From Hymenobacter swuensis DY53 (lineage in GTDB: Bacteria > Bacteroidota > Bacteroidia > Cytophagales > Hymenobacteraceae), in contig NZ_CP007145.1 in assembly GCF_000576555.1 (NCBI RefSeq), positions 1,736,001 to 1,800,000 of the forward strand: 64,000 bases of DNA. The letters run 5' to 3'. The notes beneath the pieces were generated by a model. That model was not told the DNA's origin and searched no databases. It saw nothing but the letters and a program-made list of their open reading frames with translations. Below, one piece after another: positions 18,901 to 27,301 of the stretch (within the stretch, counting starts at the first letter, position 1; each line of letters starts with the position of its first letter). A program made the position numbers and the translations under genes.

Positions 18901-19187
18901 CCACCCGCAACTACTTCCTGCACTCCTGGGCCGTGGAGGATGGTTCCTTCCTGCGCATCAACAACGTGACGCTGGGCTACACCCTGCCCAAGGCCCTGAC
19001 CACCCGGGCCAAGGTGCAGCAGCTGCGCTTCTACGTGACGCTTAACAACCTATATACCTTCACCAAATACACCGGCTACGACCCGGAGGTGAACACCCGC
19101 CGCTCGTCGCCGCTCACGCCCGGCGTTGATTACGCGGCCTACCCGCGCAGCCGTGCCTTCCTGTTCGGCCTGAACCTGTCCCTGTAA
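15936..19187 (+). CDS. SusC/RagA-family TonB-linked outer-membrane transporter (copy 2)
   Basis: The 1083-residue product has a signal peptide ending AWAQE (about residue 22). A carboxypeptidase-regulatory-like domain spans about 25-100 (GEALPGVTVVVKGT). The SusC signature is LDDVVVIGYQAVQRRDVTGSVSSV. The plug domain includes IYGARGANGVVIITTKKG. A beta-barrel with RADGSSKFRDGNRWGYFPG ends in FGLNLSL. It is about 95 residues longer than the first copy and clearly diverged, so it probably imports a different pectic fragment. It begins 54 bases after kduI and is followed by its SusD partner. Confidence 0.93.
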   Translation: MKKNLLLLAPLLAAVAAPAWAQERRVQGVVKSDKGEALPGVTVVVKGTTAGASTDGEGRFSLAVPANATLRFSYIGFLPFEVAVGDRTDFSVALKEDSKTLDDVVVIGYQAVQRRDVTGSVSSVSAQQIKDIPVNSAAEALTGRLAGVQLTSSEGTPGNQDVRVRVRGGGSITQDNSPLYIVDGIQIENALSVIAPQDIASVDVLKDASATAIYGARGANGVVIITTKKGIEGKTVISYNGFAGFRRISKKLGVLKPDDYLNYQFERAQQAGAAGQGGLSTFAKLFGSRNYMSDTLTRARQAPFIDWQDEIFGRDAFQQTHNLSVAGGVKGTTYSLSLTHNDEDGIQRGSDYTRNLVNFRFDTKATEKLRVGLNLRFNDQITNGAGTSTSGSSVTSRLRNTVQYMPLSVPNSSGVVVDPNTFDDDFFTNSSLVNPLITIDSEYRRDKRRTFNIGGNVGLELMKGLTFRSTAGIDITNFDLSTFNGRFSPTIRQAAGGYLNLPFATITTANQLTFNNSNVLDYSLATGKHQIGVLLGEETYQQQTKQQYIQTNYLPLDITAERALANINQGVLPAGVTAQPVLPNTSIPNDYRLLSGFGRLTYSFDDKYLFTGTFRADGSSKFRDGNRWGYFPGASVAWRISKEEFFKGVPAVSDLKFRLSYGQAGNNRINDFLYDQLFGAGNAPYYLNHLQVLGSSATTLPNPDLKWEVTTSRDFGVDLALWDNRVQFTGDIYYNTTTDLLINRPIPPFLGYTSQLQNIGKTSNKGIELQLTGNIVSKPNFTWTATANASLNRGKIESLGSGLEEIPGIASGWAGTALNRDYVARVGQPVGQMFGYVTDGYLTADDFETYNTTTQTWTPKAGLVNNLGLIGETAFRPGLIKLKDLNGDGLINDQDQTVIGDANPKVAGGLNQQFTFHNFDASVFLNFVLGNDIYNANKLEFTSNTANTVFSNVLDVMEDRYRTINADGTPITDLATLRQVNQNASIWTPTRNYFLHSWAVEDGSFLRINNVTLGYTLPKALTTRAKVQQLRFYVTLNNLYTFTKYTGYDPEVNTRRSSPLTPGVDYAAYPRSRAFLFGLNLSL

Positions 19188-19215
19188 TTCCCACCCGCTT
19201 TTTGCTCACCGCACT

Positions 19216-21057
19216 ATGAAATCCTTTGTTTCCGTTCGGGCCGCACTGGCCGGGCTGGCCCTGGCGGGCAGCGCCGGGGTAATCACCTCCTGCAAAGACT
19301 TCCTCGACGTGGAGGCGCTGGCCCTGAACACCACGGCCTCCACCTTCAGCACCGTGGCCGGGGCCACGGCCGCCGTCATCGGGGCCTACGACCCGCTCTC
19401 GGGCGACCCGGGCTACGGCCAGCGCATCAGCACCTATTTCCCGTATGATTCCGACGAGATGATCGGGTCGTCGGGGGCCGCTGACGGGGCGCGGCGCAGC
19501 ATTGCCCGCTACCGGTCGCTGGCTACCAACACCGAAATCACGAACCCCTGGAATACGCTGTACCAGGGCGTGGAGCGCAGCAATATCTGCATTCAGCAGA
19601 TTCCGCAGATGGCCCTCTACAATGGCGGTACCGCCGCCGATACAGCCGCCCTGCACCGCCTGCACGGGGAGGTGCTCACGCTGCGGGCTCAGTACTACTT
19701 TGAGCTGATCCGCAACTGGGGCGACGTGCCCGCGCAGTTCACGCCCTCGGTTTCGGGCCAGGATTTCAACCTGCCCAACGCCGACCGCAACGCCACGCTT
19801 ACCCGTCTGATTGCCGATTTGCTGGAAGCAGAAAAGCTGGTGCCCTGGCGCACCCGCGCCGGTGCCGCCAGTGAGCGAATCACGAAAGGGGCAGTGAAGG
19901 CCCTGCGCGCCCGCCTGGCTTTGTACCGGGGCGGCTACTCGCTGCAGGGCAACCAGATGACGCGCCCCGCCGACTACCTCGACTACTACCGCATTGCCCG
20001 CGACGAGTGCGCCGGCCTGCTGGCCAACCGGGGGGAGCACACGCTCAACGCCAGTTTCCTGGAGCTGTTCAGGAGCATCAATGAGCAGCGTCCTGAAGCT
20101 GCCAACGAAATTATGTTCCAGGTGGGCATGGGCGGCTCCACGGCCGCGTCGGACAGCAAGCTGGGCTACTACAACGGCCCGCGCCTGAACGCCTCGCCCA
20201 TCTATGGCTCCACGCAGGGCGCCGTGACGGTGGTGCCGACGTACTTTTACGCCTTCGACTCGCTGGACGCCCGCCGCGACGTGACCATCACCACGTACAG
20301 CATTCCGGCCACCAACTTCCAGACCGGGGTGGCCCTGGGCGCTATTACCGACGGCAAGTTCCGGCGCGACTGGCACTCGCCCGCCATTCCGGGCACCGGC
20401 AACTACCTGGGCTACAACTGGCCGCTCATCCGCTTTGCCGATGTGCTGCTGATGTTTGCCGAAACCGAAAACGAGCTGAACGGCCCCACCGCCGCTGCTC
20501 AGAACGCTTTGCTGGAAGTACGCACCCGCGGCTTCGGCGGCAACCGCACCCGCGCCCTGGCCGGCCTGGATCTGAGTTCGAAAGCCAGTTTCTTCAACGC
20601 TCTGGTGAACGAGCGGTACCTGGAGTTCGGCAGTGAAGGCATCCGCAAGTACGATTTGCTTCGCTGGAACCTGTTCGAAACCAAGCTGGCCGAAACCAAG
20701 GCCAACCTGCTGAAGCTGGCCCTCAACCAAGCCCCGTATCAGAACGTGCCCCAGTACATGTACTACCGCACGCCGGCCGCCGGCAACGTGCAGTGGGCGC
20801 GCTCCTTCTACCGTCCGGCCCCCGCAACGGCGCCCACTGGCACCGTGCGCGTGAACTGGCGCCAGGCCATTGACGCGGCCTACATTGCCAATACCCGGCC
20901 CACCGGTACCACCGCCACCGTCGGCACAGCCACGGCCACCAGCATCGGCTCCGGTCTCGCCGCCGAGTACGTGCCCGGCCAGGGCAAGGAACTGCTGCCC
21001 ATCCCGCAGAGCACCCTCGCCGCCGACCCAGCCCTGAAGCAGAATTTCGGCTACTAA
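19216..21057 (+). CDS. SusD/RagB-family surface glycan-binding lipoprotein (copy 2)
   Basis: The 613-residue product has a lipoprotein signal with Cys in VITSCKDF at about residue 26. SusD features include KDFLDVEAL, TLRAQYYFELIRNWGDVP, the VKALRARLALYRGGYS TPR-like helix and LVNERYLEFGSEGIRKYDLLRWN. The end, LLPIPQSTLAADPALKQNFGY, is typical. A Thr/Ala-rich segment (about 540-580, TGTTATVGTATATS) precedes the terminal motif. It pairs with the upstream SusC across 28 bases. Confidence 0.93.
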   Translation: MKSFVSVRAALAGLALAGSAGVITSCKDFLDVEALALNTTASTFSTVAGATAAVIGAYDPLSGDPGYGQRISTYFPYDSDEMIGSSGAADGARRSIARYRSLATNTEITNPWNTLYQGVERSNICIQQIPQMALYNGGTAADTAALHRLHGEVLTLRAQYYFELIRNWGDVPAQFTPSVSGQDFNLPNADRNATLTRLIADLLEAEKLVPWRTRAGAASERITKGAVKALRARLALYRGGYSLQGNQMTRPADYLDYYRIARDECAGLLANRGEHTLNASFLELFRSINEQRPEAANEIMFQVGMGGSTAASDSKLGYYNGPRLNASPIYGSTQGAVTVVPTYFYAFDSLDARRDVTITTYSIPATNFQTGVALGAITDGKFRRDWHSPAIPGTGNYLGYNWPLIRFADVLLMFAETENELNGPTAAAQNALLEVRTRGFGGNRTRALAGLDLSSKASFFNALVNERYLEFGSEGIRKYDLLRWNLFETKLAETKANLLKLALNQAPYQNVPQYMYYRTPAAGNVQWARSFYRPAPATAPTGTVRVNWRQAIDAAYIANTRPTGTTATVGTATATSIGSGLAAEYVPGQGKELLPIPQSTLAADPALKQNFGY

Positions 21058-21091
21058 TTCAGCTGCTAGCTGCTGGCTGTTGGCCAATGGG

Positions 21092-21199
21092 CCGTCATGC
21101 TGAGCGTAGCCGGAGGCGGAGTCGAAGCATCTCTACCGCTTCGTTGTGGTAGTAATCCAACGAAGCGGTAGAGATGCTTCGGCAAGCTCAGCATGACGG
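21092..21199. repeat. Intergenic hairpin, type B copy 1
   Basis: The ends CCGTCATGCTGAGCG and GCTCAGCATGACGG are inverted. The inner arms ATCTCTACCGCTTCGTTG and CAACGAAGCGGTAGAGAT are also inverted around TGGTAGTAATC. Further copies are at 25288-25394, 29928-30052 and 61403-61548, with a fragment at 39661-39732. Confidence 0.9.
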
Positions 21200-21231
21200 T
21201 CTAATACTCCTCCATCTCATCCTAACTCACC

Positions 21232-21540
21232 ATGAACAACGAAACCTGGCTGACCGTGGCCGACGGCGTACAGCGGCGGGTACTGACCCACGGGCCTGAC
21301 CTGATGCTGGTGAAAGTGCGGTTTGAAACCGGCGGCATCGGGGCGCGGCATCAGCACGTGCACAGCCAGATTACCTACGTGGAAAGCGGGGTGTTCCGGT
21401 GCGTGGTGGGGGAGGAGGAAATGGTGCTGCGCGCCGGCGAAACGTTCTATGCCGCGCCCAACGTGTGGCACGGCGTGGAGTGTCTGGAAGCCGGCGTGCT
21501 GCTCGATTCGTTCAGCCCCATGCGGGAAGATTTTGTGTAA
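21232..21540 (+). CDS. kdgF: Cupin protein KdgF, conversion of unsaturated uronate to the linear ketone
   Basis: The 102-residue product is a single cupin domain. Metal-ligand motif 1 is RHQHVHSQITYVESG (two His and a Gln) and motif 2 is APNVWHGVECLEAG. The C-terminus VLLDSFSPMREDFV matches the conserved KdgF ending. KdgF catalyses ring opening of 4,5-unsaturated galacturonate to 4-deoxy-L-threo-5-hexosulose uronate, feeding KduI. The location between susD-2 and the CE8-PL10 gene supports this. Other single-domain cupins look alike, but the ending and neighbours favour KdgF. Confidence 0.82.
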   Translation: MNNETWLTVADGVQRRVLTHGPDLMLVKVRFETGGIGARHQHVHSQITYVESGVFRCVVGEEEMVLRAGETFYAAPNVWHGVECLEAGVLLDSFSPMREDFV

Positions 21541-21565
21541 ACGCGGCGGCTGACGCCTACTGTCT

Positions 21566-23734
21566 ATGAAACGAGTATTGACCTTGCTGTTCCTGCTGGT
21601 GGGGGTTGGGGAAATGGGAATCTTTACGGCCCGAGCCCAGCAGGTAACGGTGGCAGCGGATGGTTCGGGGCAGTTCCGGACCATCCAGGCTGCGCTCAAC
21701 AGCTTGCCCAACGAGGCCACCAAGCCGCGCACGGTGTACATCAAAAACGGCACCTACTGCGAGAAAGTGCTGCTCGATGGCAAGCAGAACATCATCCTCA
21801 GAGGCCAGAGCGAAAAGGGCGTGGTGCTGACCTACAGTCAGGCCCGTGACGCCTGGCGCTGCGACCCGGCCGGTGGGCCCGACGACTTCGGGGCCGCCAC
21901 CCTCAATCTGCGCAACTCGCCCGACATCACGCTGGAAAACCTCACGGTGCTGAACCCTTATGGCTTCGAGGCCGCCGGCGACGTGCTCATTCCCTGCCCC
22001 CAGGAGCCCAGCGGCCAGCGTAAAGTGGGCAAAACCGGCCACCAGATGGCCCTGCGCACCATGCCCGGTACCACCCGCCTCATCGTGAAGCACTGCACCT
22101 TCCGGGCCCTGGGCGGCGACACTGTGAGCCCCTGGGACGTGGACGCCGGCCTGTACTACTTTCAGGACTGCACGATGGAAGGCGGCGTGGATTTCTACTG
22201 CCCCCGGGGCTGGGCTTACGCCGAAAACTGCCGGTTCATCTGCCACAATCCCAACGCCGCCATCTGGCACGATGGCTCGGGGGAGGAAGACCAGAAAACG
22301 GTGCTGAAAAACTGCCGCTTTGAGGGCGACCCAAACTTCAAGCTCGGCCGCTTCCACCGGGAGGCGCAGTTCTACCTCATCAACTGCCGCTTCGCCAAGG
22401 AAATGGCCGATGCCGATATCTACTGGGCCGAATCGGGGCCCGGGGCCAAGCAGTGGGGCCGCCGCGTGTACTACGCCGGCTGCCACCGCGAAGGCGGCGA
22501 CTACGCCTGGTTCCAGGACAACCTGAGCGCGGCCAAAGGCAGCCCCAAAGCCCGCCAGGTTTCGGCCGACTGGACCTTCGGGGGCCGTTGGTATCCTAAA
22601 TCGAAACGGCCGGCTACGGTGCCGCTGAAGGCTGCCGCGCCCGGCCCCGATAAGTACGCCGGCCTGCCCCGCCAGACGCTGGTAGCCGCCGAAACCGGCG
22701 CGGCCGCGCTGCCCAACGCCACGGCCGCCGCGCTGGCCGCCCCCCTGCGTGACTCGGTGGCCGACCGGATGCTGGTGTACCAGCGCGCCGTGGGCGGCTG
22801 GCCCAAGGCGGTGAACGAGGTGAAGGTGAAATACGACCACCCGCTGACGGCCGCCGAGCGCGCCGCTGCCCGTGCCATCACCAGCAAGCCCGACGCCACC
22901 ATCGACAACGAGGCTACCACCCGCGAAATCCGCTACCTGGCCGGGGCTTTTGCCACCACCCGCAACCCCGTTTACCGGGCTGCCGCCGAGAAAGGGGTGC
23001 GCTACCTGCTGCAGATGCAGTACCCCAACGGCGGCTTTCCGCAGTACTACCCCGACCTGAGCAGCTACCGCCACCAGATTACCTACAACGACGACGCCAT
23101 GATTCGGGCCCTGCAGGTGCTGCGCGACGTGAGCCGCCGCGCCAACGGCCTGGAAGTGCTGGACGCCGCGCTGACGGAGCCCGCCCAGCAGGCCGTGAAC
23201 CGCGGCATCGAGTGCATCCTGAAAACCCAGTATGTGCAAAACGGCACGCTGACGGCCTGGTGCGCTCAGCACGACGAGAAAACCCTACTGCCGGCCAAGG
23301 CCCGCGCCTTTGAGCTGGCCGCGCTCAGCGGCATGGAAACCGTGAACATCGTGCGCTTTCTGATGGACACGGAGAACCCCACGCCCGCCATCAGAAAATC
23401 GGTGGAGGCCGCCGTGGCCTGGCTGGAGGCGGTGAAGCTGCAGGGCTTCGCCGTGAAAGACCAGCCCGACCCCAAGCAGCCGAAAGGCTTCGACCGGGTG
23501 CTGGTGCCCGAGGCCGGCTCCGTTATCTGGGCCCGCTTCTACGATCTGAAAACCAACCAGCCCATCTACGTGGGGCGCGACTCGCAGCCCCGTGCGGCCC
23601 TCGCCGACATCGAGTACGAGCGCCGCACCGGCTACGCCTACGCCGGCGTGTGGCCCGCCAAGCTGCTGAGCCGCGACTACCCGCGCTGGCAGCAAAAATG
23701 GAACAGCAACGCCCCGCAGGGCCGCAACAACTAA
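21566..23734 (+). CDS. Secreted pectin methylesterase (CE8) - pectate lyase (PL10) fusion
   Basis: The 722-residue product has a signal peptide (MKRVLTLLFLLVGVGEMG to ARAQ). Residues about 25-330 are a CE8 beta-helix: VTVAADGSGQFRTIQAALNSLP, ITLENLTVLNPYGFEA, SPWDVDAGLYYFQDC and GGVDFYCPRGWAYAENC. The last two hold the Asp residues expected at the catalytic positions. After a linker, residues about 395-720 are a PL10 (alpha/alpha) lyase: MLVYQRAVGGWPKAV, LLQMQYPNGGFPQYYPD, ITYNDDAMIRALQVL and FDRVLVPEAGSVIWARFYDL. One polypeptide can therefore remove methyl esters and then cleave the exposed polygalacturonate by beta-elimination. The lyase products fit the downstream GH105, KdgF, KduI and KduD route. 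Confidence 0.92.
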   Translation: MKRVLTLLFLLVGVGEMGIFTARAQQVTVAADGSGQFRTIQAALNSLPNEATKPRTVYIKNGTYCEKVLLDGKQNIILRGQSEKGVVLTYSQARDAWRCDPAGGPDDFGAATLNLRNSPDITLENLTVLNPYGFEAAGDVLIPCPQEPSGQRKVGKTGHQMALRTMPGTTRLIVKHCTFRALGGDTVSPWDVDAGLYYFQDCTMEGGVDFYCPRGWAYAENCRFICHNPNAAIWHDGSGEEDQKTVLKNCRFEGDPNFKLGRFHREAQFYLINCRFAKEMADADIYWAESGPGAKQWGRRVYYAGCHREGGDYAWFQDNLSAAKGSPKARQVSADWTFGGRWYPKSKRPATVPLKAAAPGPDKYAGLPRQTLVAAETGAAALPNATAAALAAPLRDSVADRMLVYQRAVGGWPKAVNEVKVKYDHPLTAAERAAARAITSKPDATIDNEATTREIRYLAGAFATTRNPVYRAAAEKGVRYLLQMQYPNGGFPQYYPDLSSYRHQITYNDDAMIRALQVLRDVSRRANGLEVLDAALTEPAQQAVNRGIECILKTQYVQNGTLTAWCAQHDEKTLLPAKARAFELAALSGMETVNIVRFLMDTENPTPAIRKSVEAAVAWLEAVKLQGFAVKDQPDPKQPKGFDRVLVPEAGSVIWARFYDLKTNQPIYVGRDSQPRAALADIEYERRTGYAYAGVWPAKLLSRDYPRWQQKWNSNAPQGRNN

Positions 23735-23744
23735 CGGTTTTATC

Positions 23745-25268
23745 ATGCCGCAACTTTCCCGTCAACTTCTCTCGCCGGCCGCCGCCGGCCCCGTGGCCCT
23801 GCCGTCGGCTGACCTGCTGAACCTGCCCGAAAAAGTGCTGCAATTCGGCACCGGCGTGCTGCTGCGCGGCCTGCCCGATTACCTCATCGACAAAGCCAAC
23901 CGCCAGGGCATCTTCAACGGCCGCATTGTGGTGGTGAAAAGCACCGACGGCGGCGACATCGACGCCTTCCGCCGCCAGGACGGCCTCTACACCCTCGGCA
24001 TCCGGGGCATTGAGGACGGCCGGGAAATTTCCGAAAACGTGGTGTGCGGGGCCATTAGCCGGGTGCTGTCGGCCAAAAGCCAGTGGGCCGATATCCTGGC
24101 CTGCGCCGCCAACCCCGAGCTGACGGTTGTCATTTCCAACACCACCGAAGTCGGCATCCAGCTCGTTTCCGACGACATCACCCAGAGCCCGCCCCAGTCG
24201 TTTCCGGGCAAGCTGCTGGCGTTTCTGCTGGCCCGCTACCACGCGTTTCAGGGCGACAAAACCCGCGGCCTGGTGATTGTGCCCACCGAGCTGATTCCGG
24301 AAAACGGCAGCAAGCTGGAAAGCATTTTGCTGGAGCAGGCCCACCGCAATAACCTCGACGCCGAGTTCATCGACTGGCTGGAAACGGCCAATCAGGTGTG
24401 CAACTCGCTGGTGGACCGCATCGTGCCCGGCCGCCCCGACGCGGCCACCCAAACGGCCCTGGAAACCGAGCTGGGCTACCACGACGAGCTACTGACCATG
24501 TCGGAGGTGTACACGCTCTGGGCCATTGAGGGCGACGCCCGGGTGAAGCAGGTGCTCAGCTTCGAGCAGGCCGACGCCGGCGTGGTGGTACAGCCCGATA
24601 TCAACTTGTTCCGGGAGCTGAAGCTGCGCCTGCTCAACGGCACGCACACACTCAGCTGCGGCCTGGCCTTCCTGGCCGGTCTGCCCACCGTGCGCGAGGC
24701 TATGGAAGACGCCGACCTGGCCGGCTTCATTCACAACCTGATGCTGGGGGATCTGCTGCCCGGCATCCCGTACGCCGTGGATGAGAAAGTGGGCCAGCGC
24801 TTCGGTATGCAGGTCCTCGACCGGTTCCGCAACCCCGCCATCGAGCACCGCTGGCTCTCGATTTCGATGAACTACACGGCTAAGCTGCAGATGCGCTGCG
24901 TGCCCACGCTGCTGCATTACCACCGCAAGCTGCAGGCCGTGCCGCATTACATAGCCCTGGGCTTTGCCGCCTACCTGCGCTTCATGCGCGCCACCCGGCA
25001 GGAGGGAGGCGTGTGGTACGGCGAAGCCAACGGCCAGCCCTACCCGATTCAGGACGAAAAGGCCAGCTACTTCGCCGACCTCTGGCAGCGCCTGGAGCCC
25101 GCCGAGCTGACCCGCACCGTGCTGCACAACCAAACCCTCTGGGGCCACGACCTGCTGCTGCTCCCCGGCTTCGCCGACTGCGTGACCCGCTACCTGGAGC
25201 AGCTGTTGGAGCTGGGTGCCCCCGCCACCGTCGCCCACGCCCTCAACCGCAAGCCGGTGGCAGTGTAA
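23745..25268 (+). CDS. uxaB: Tagaturonate reductase (altronate oxidoreductase)
   Basis: The 507-residue product belongs to the mannitol-dehydrogenase family. LQFGTGVLLRGLPDYLIDKAN forms the N-terminal NAD-binding region. SNTTEVGIQ, VPTELIPENGSKLESILLEQA and the active-site segment LRLLNGTHTLSCGLAFLAG (with conserved Asn, Thr and His) are family-typical. The cytoplasmic enzyme reduces tagaturonate to altronate with NADH. It starts 10 bases after the CE8-PL10 stop and precedes uxaA. Length and motifs fit UxaB better than fructuronate reductase UxuB. Confidence 0.92.
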   Translation: MPQLSRQLLSPAAAGPVALPSADLLNLPEKVLQFGTGVLLRGLPDYLIDKANRQGIFNGRIVVVKSTDGGDIDAFRRQDGLYTLGIRGIEDGREISENVVCGAISRVLSAKSQWADILACAANPELTVVISNTTEVGIQLVSDDITQSPPQSFPGKLLAFLLARYHAFQGDKTRGLVIVPTELIPENGSKLESILLEQAHRNNLDAEFIDWLETANQVCNSLVDRIVPGRPDAATQTALETELGYHDELLTMSEVYTLWAIEGDARVKQVLSFEQADAGVVVQPDINLFRELKLRLLNGTHTLSCGLAFLAGLPTVREAMEDADLAGFIHNLMLGDLLPGIPYAVDEKVGQRFGMQVLDRFRNPAIEHRWLSISMNYTAKLQMRCVPTLLHYHRKLQAVPHYIALGFAAYLRFMRATRQEGGVWYGEANGQPYPIQDEKASYFADLWQRLEPAELTRTVLHNQTLWGHDLLLLPGFADCVTRYLEQLLELGAPATVAHALNRKPVAV

Positions 25269-25287
25269 AGACGCGACCCCAAAAGAA

Positions 25288-25394
25288 CGTCATGCTGAGC
25301 GAAGCCGAAGCATCTCTACCGCTTCGTTCTCACGATTGAGTTAGCCAGCGGTAGAGATGCTTCGACTACGCCTCCGGCTTCGCTCAGCATGACG
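25288..25394. repeat. Intergenic hairpin, type B copy 2
   Basis: The element runs from CGTCATGCTGAGCGAAGCCG to CGGCTTCGCTCAGCATGACG. The inner CATCTCTACCGCTTCG and a shortened GCGGTAGAGATGC arm face each other. It fills the uxaB-uxaA gap. Confidence 0.88.
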
Positions 25395-25423
25395 GTTTAT
25401 CAGCTTAACTGCTCCAATAAAAA

Positions 25424-27079
25424 ATGAAACACCTGGTAGCCAAAATTCACCCCGACGATAACGTGCTGGTGGCCCTGCAGGACCTGCCGGTGGGCACGCC
25501 CGTGACGTGGGACGGCACCACCGTAACCACCACCGAAAAGATACCCGCCAAGCACAAGCTGGCCCTGCAGTTCCTGGCTCCCGGCGACCCGGTGCACATG
25601 TACGGCGTGCTGGTGGGCAAAGCGGCCCAGGCCATCGGCGTGGGTGGCCTGCTCACCACCAGTAACATGCGCCACGCTACCGACAGCTACGACGAGCACC
25701 GCCAACACCGCCCGGAGTGGCCCGCCCCCGAAGTAAGCCAGTGGCAGGAACGCACCTTCCAGGGCTTTCACCGCCCCGATGGTCGCGTGGGTACCGCCAA
25801 CTACTGGCTGGTAATTCCGCTGGTGTTCTGCGAAAACCGCAACATTCAGGTGTTGGAAGAAGCCCTGATAAACGACTTAGGCTACGCCCGCCGCAAAAGC
25901 TACCAGCCCCAGACGCAGGAGTTGATTTCCCTGCTGCGGGCCGGCAAAACCGTGGAGGAAATCCTGGCCACCGATCTGCACTCGGCCGAGGACGGTCAGG
26001 CCCGGCCCCGCCTGTTTCCGAACGTGGACGGCGTGCGGTTCCTGACCCACGAGGGCGGCTGCGGCGGCATCCGGCAAGATGCCCAGACGCTGTGCGGCCT
26101 GCTGGCCGGCTACATCACCCACCCCAACGTGGCGGGCGCTACTGTGCTCAGTCTGGGCTGCCAGAACGCGCAGGTGAGCATGCTGCAGGCCGAAATTGAC
26201 CGGCGCAGTCCCGGCGGGCTGCAGAAGCCGCTGTATATTTTGGAACAGCAGAAAATCGGGACCGAGGAGGCGCTTATCAGCACGGCTCTGCGCCAGACGT
26301 TTGCCGGCCTCATGCTGGCCAACCAAGCTACCCGCCAGCCCGCCCCGCTCAGCAAGCTCTGCATCGGGCTGGAGTGCGGCGGCTCCGACGGCTTCTCTGG
26401 CATCTCAGCCAACCCCGCCGTGGGCCACGTCTCCGATCTGCTGGTGGCCTTGGGCGGCTCCGTGATTCTGGCCGAATTCCCCGAGCTGTGCGGTGTGGAA
26501 CAGGAGTTGGTGGACCGCTCCGTGGATACGGCCACGGCCGAGCGGTTCAGCTCCCTGATGAAGGCCTACGGCGACTCGGCCGTGGCCGTGGGCTCGGGCT
26601 TCGACATGAACCCCTCGCCCGGCAACATCCGCGACGGGCTGATTACCGACGCCATGAAATCGGCTGGGGCGGCCCGCAAGGGCGGCTCCTCGCCGGTAGT
26701 GGCCGTGCTCGACTATCCCGAGCTGGTGACGCAGCCCGGCCTGAACCTGCTCTGCACTCCCGGCAACGACGTGGAATCGACGACGGCGGAGGTGGGTTCG
26801 GGGGCCACGGTGGTGCTGTTCACCACCGGCCTGGGCACGCCCACCGGCAACCCCATTGCCCCGGTCGTCAAGATCAGCAGCAACACGGCCCTGGCCCGCC
26901 GCATGCCCGATATCATCGACCTGAACACTGGCACCGTCATCGACGGGGAAGAAACCATCGAACAGGCCGGCGCCCGCATCCTCGACTACGTGGTGCGCGT
27001 GGCCAGCGGCGAGGAAGTAGCCGCCGTCCGCCACGACCAGACAGATTTCATCCCTTGGAAACGCGGGGTGAGTCTGTAG
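25424..27079 (+). CDS. uxaA: Altronate dehydratase
   Basis: The 551-residue product has a small N-terminal SAF-like domain (about 1-95: KIHPDDNVLVALQDLPVGTPV, GVLVGKAAQAIGVGGLLTTSNMRHA). The large UxaA catalytic domain follows, with DGRVGTANYWLVIPLVFCENRN, THEGGCGG and IGLECGGSDGFSGISANPAVG. The C-terminus includes GNLLC-like LLCTPGNDVESTTAEVGSGATVVLFTTG. Conserved Cys in GGCGG and LECGG probably bind the Fe or other metal centre. It dehydrates altronate to 2-keto-3-deoxygluconate. Confidence 0.93.
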   Translation: MKHLVAKIHPDDNVLVALQDLPVGTPVTWDGTTVTTTEKIPAKHKLALQFLAPGDPVHMYGVLVGKAAQAIGVGGLLTTSNMRHATDSYDEHRQHRPEWPAPEVSQWQERTFQGFHRPDGRVGTANYWLVIPLVFCENRNIQVLEEALINDLGYARRKSYQPQTQELISLLRAGKTVEEILATDLHSAEDGQARPRLFPNVDGVRFLTHEGGCGGIRQDAQTLCGLLAGYITHPNVAGATVLSLGCQNAQVSMLQAEIDRRSPGGLQKPLYILEQQKIGTEEALISTALRQTFAGLMLANQATRQPAPLSKLCIGLECGGSDGFSGISANPAVGHVSDLLVALGGSVILAEFPELCGVEQELVDRSVDTATAERFSSLMKAYGDSAVAVGSGFDMNPSPGNIRDGLITDAMKSAGAARKGGSSPVVAVLDYPELVTQPGLNLLCTPGNDVESTTAEVGSGATVVLFTTGLGTPTGNPIAPVVKISSNTALARRMPDIIDLNTGTVIDGEETIEQAGARILDYVVRVASGEEVAAVRHDQTDFIPWKRGVSL

Positions 27080-27170
27080 GTTGGTTTTTGGTCGTTGGTG
27101 GACGATTGTTAGTGCTCTGAATGACGGGCTAACAACCGAAGGCCACTCACCAACAACGAAGTCCCCGGCT

Positions 27171-27198
27171 ACCGGGAACGTTTGCGTAGATAAATATG
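27171..27198 (-). promoter_or_regulatory. Putative LacI-family operator O3 upstream of uxaC
   Basis: Read on the minus strand this element has the AACGTTCCCG core of O1 and O2. On the plus strand it also carries CGTTTGCG followed by an AT-rich tail, like the right half of O2. It lies 104 bases before the uxaC ATG in a 222-base spacer, where nothing else was recognised except a weak TATCTTTA -7-like box at 27242-27249. Confidence 0.6.
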
Positions 27199-27301
27199 CG
27201 TTTCGACGCCGGAAACGGCACTTATCGGGGAGGGAACCCGGTATCTTTAACCGACCCATCCTTCCCACCCACCAGGAACCACCCGCTAGTTTTTGCCGCT
27301 T

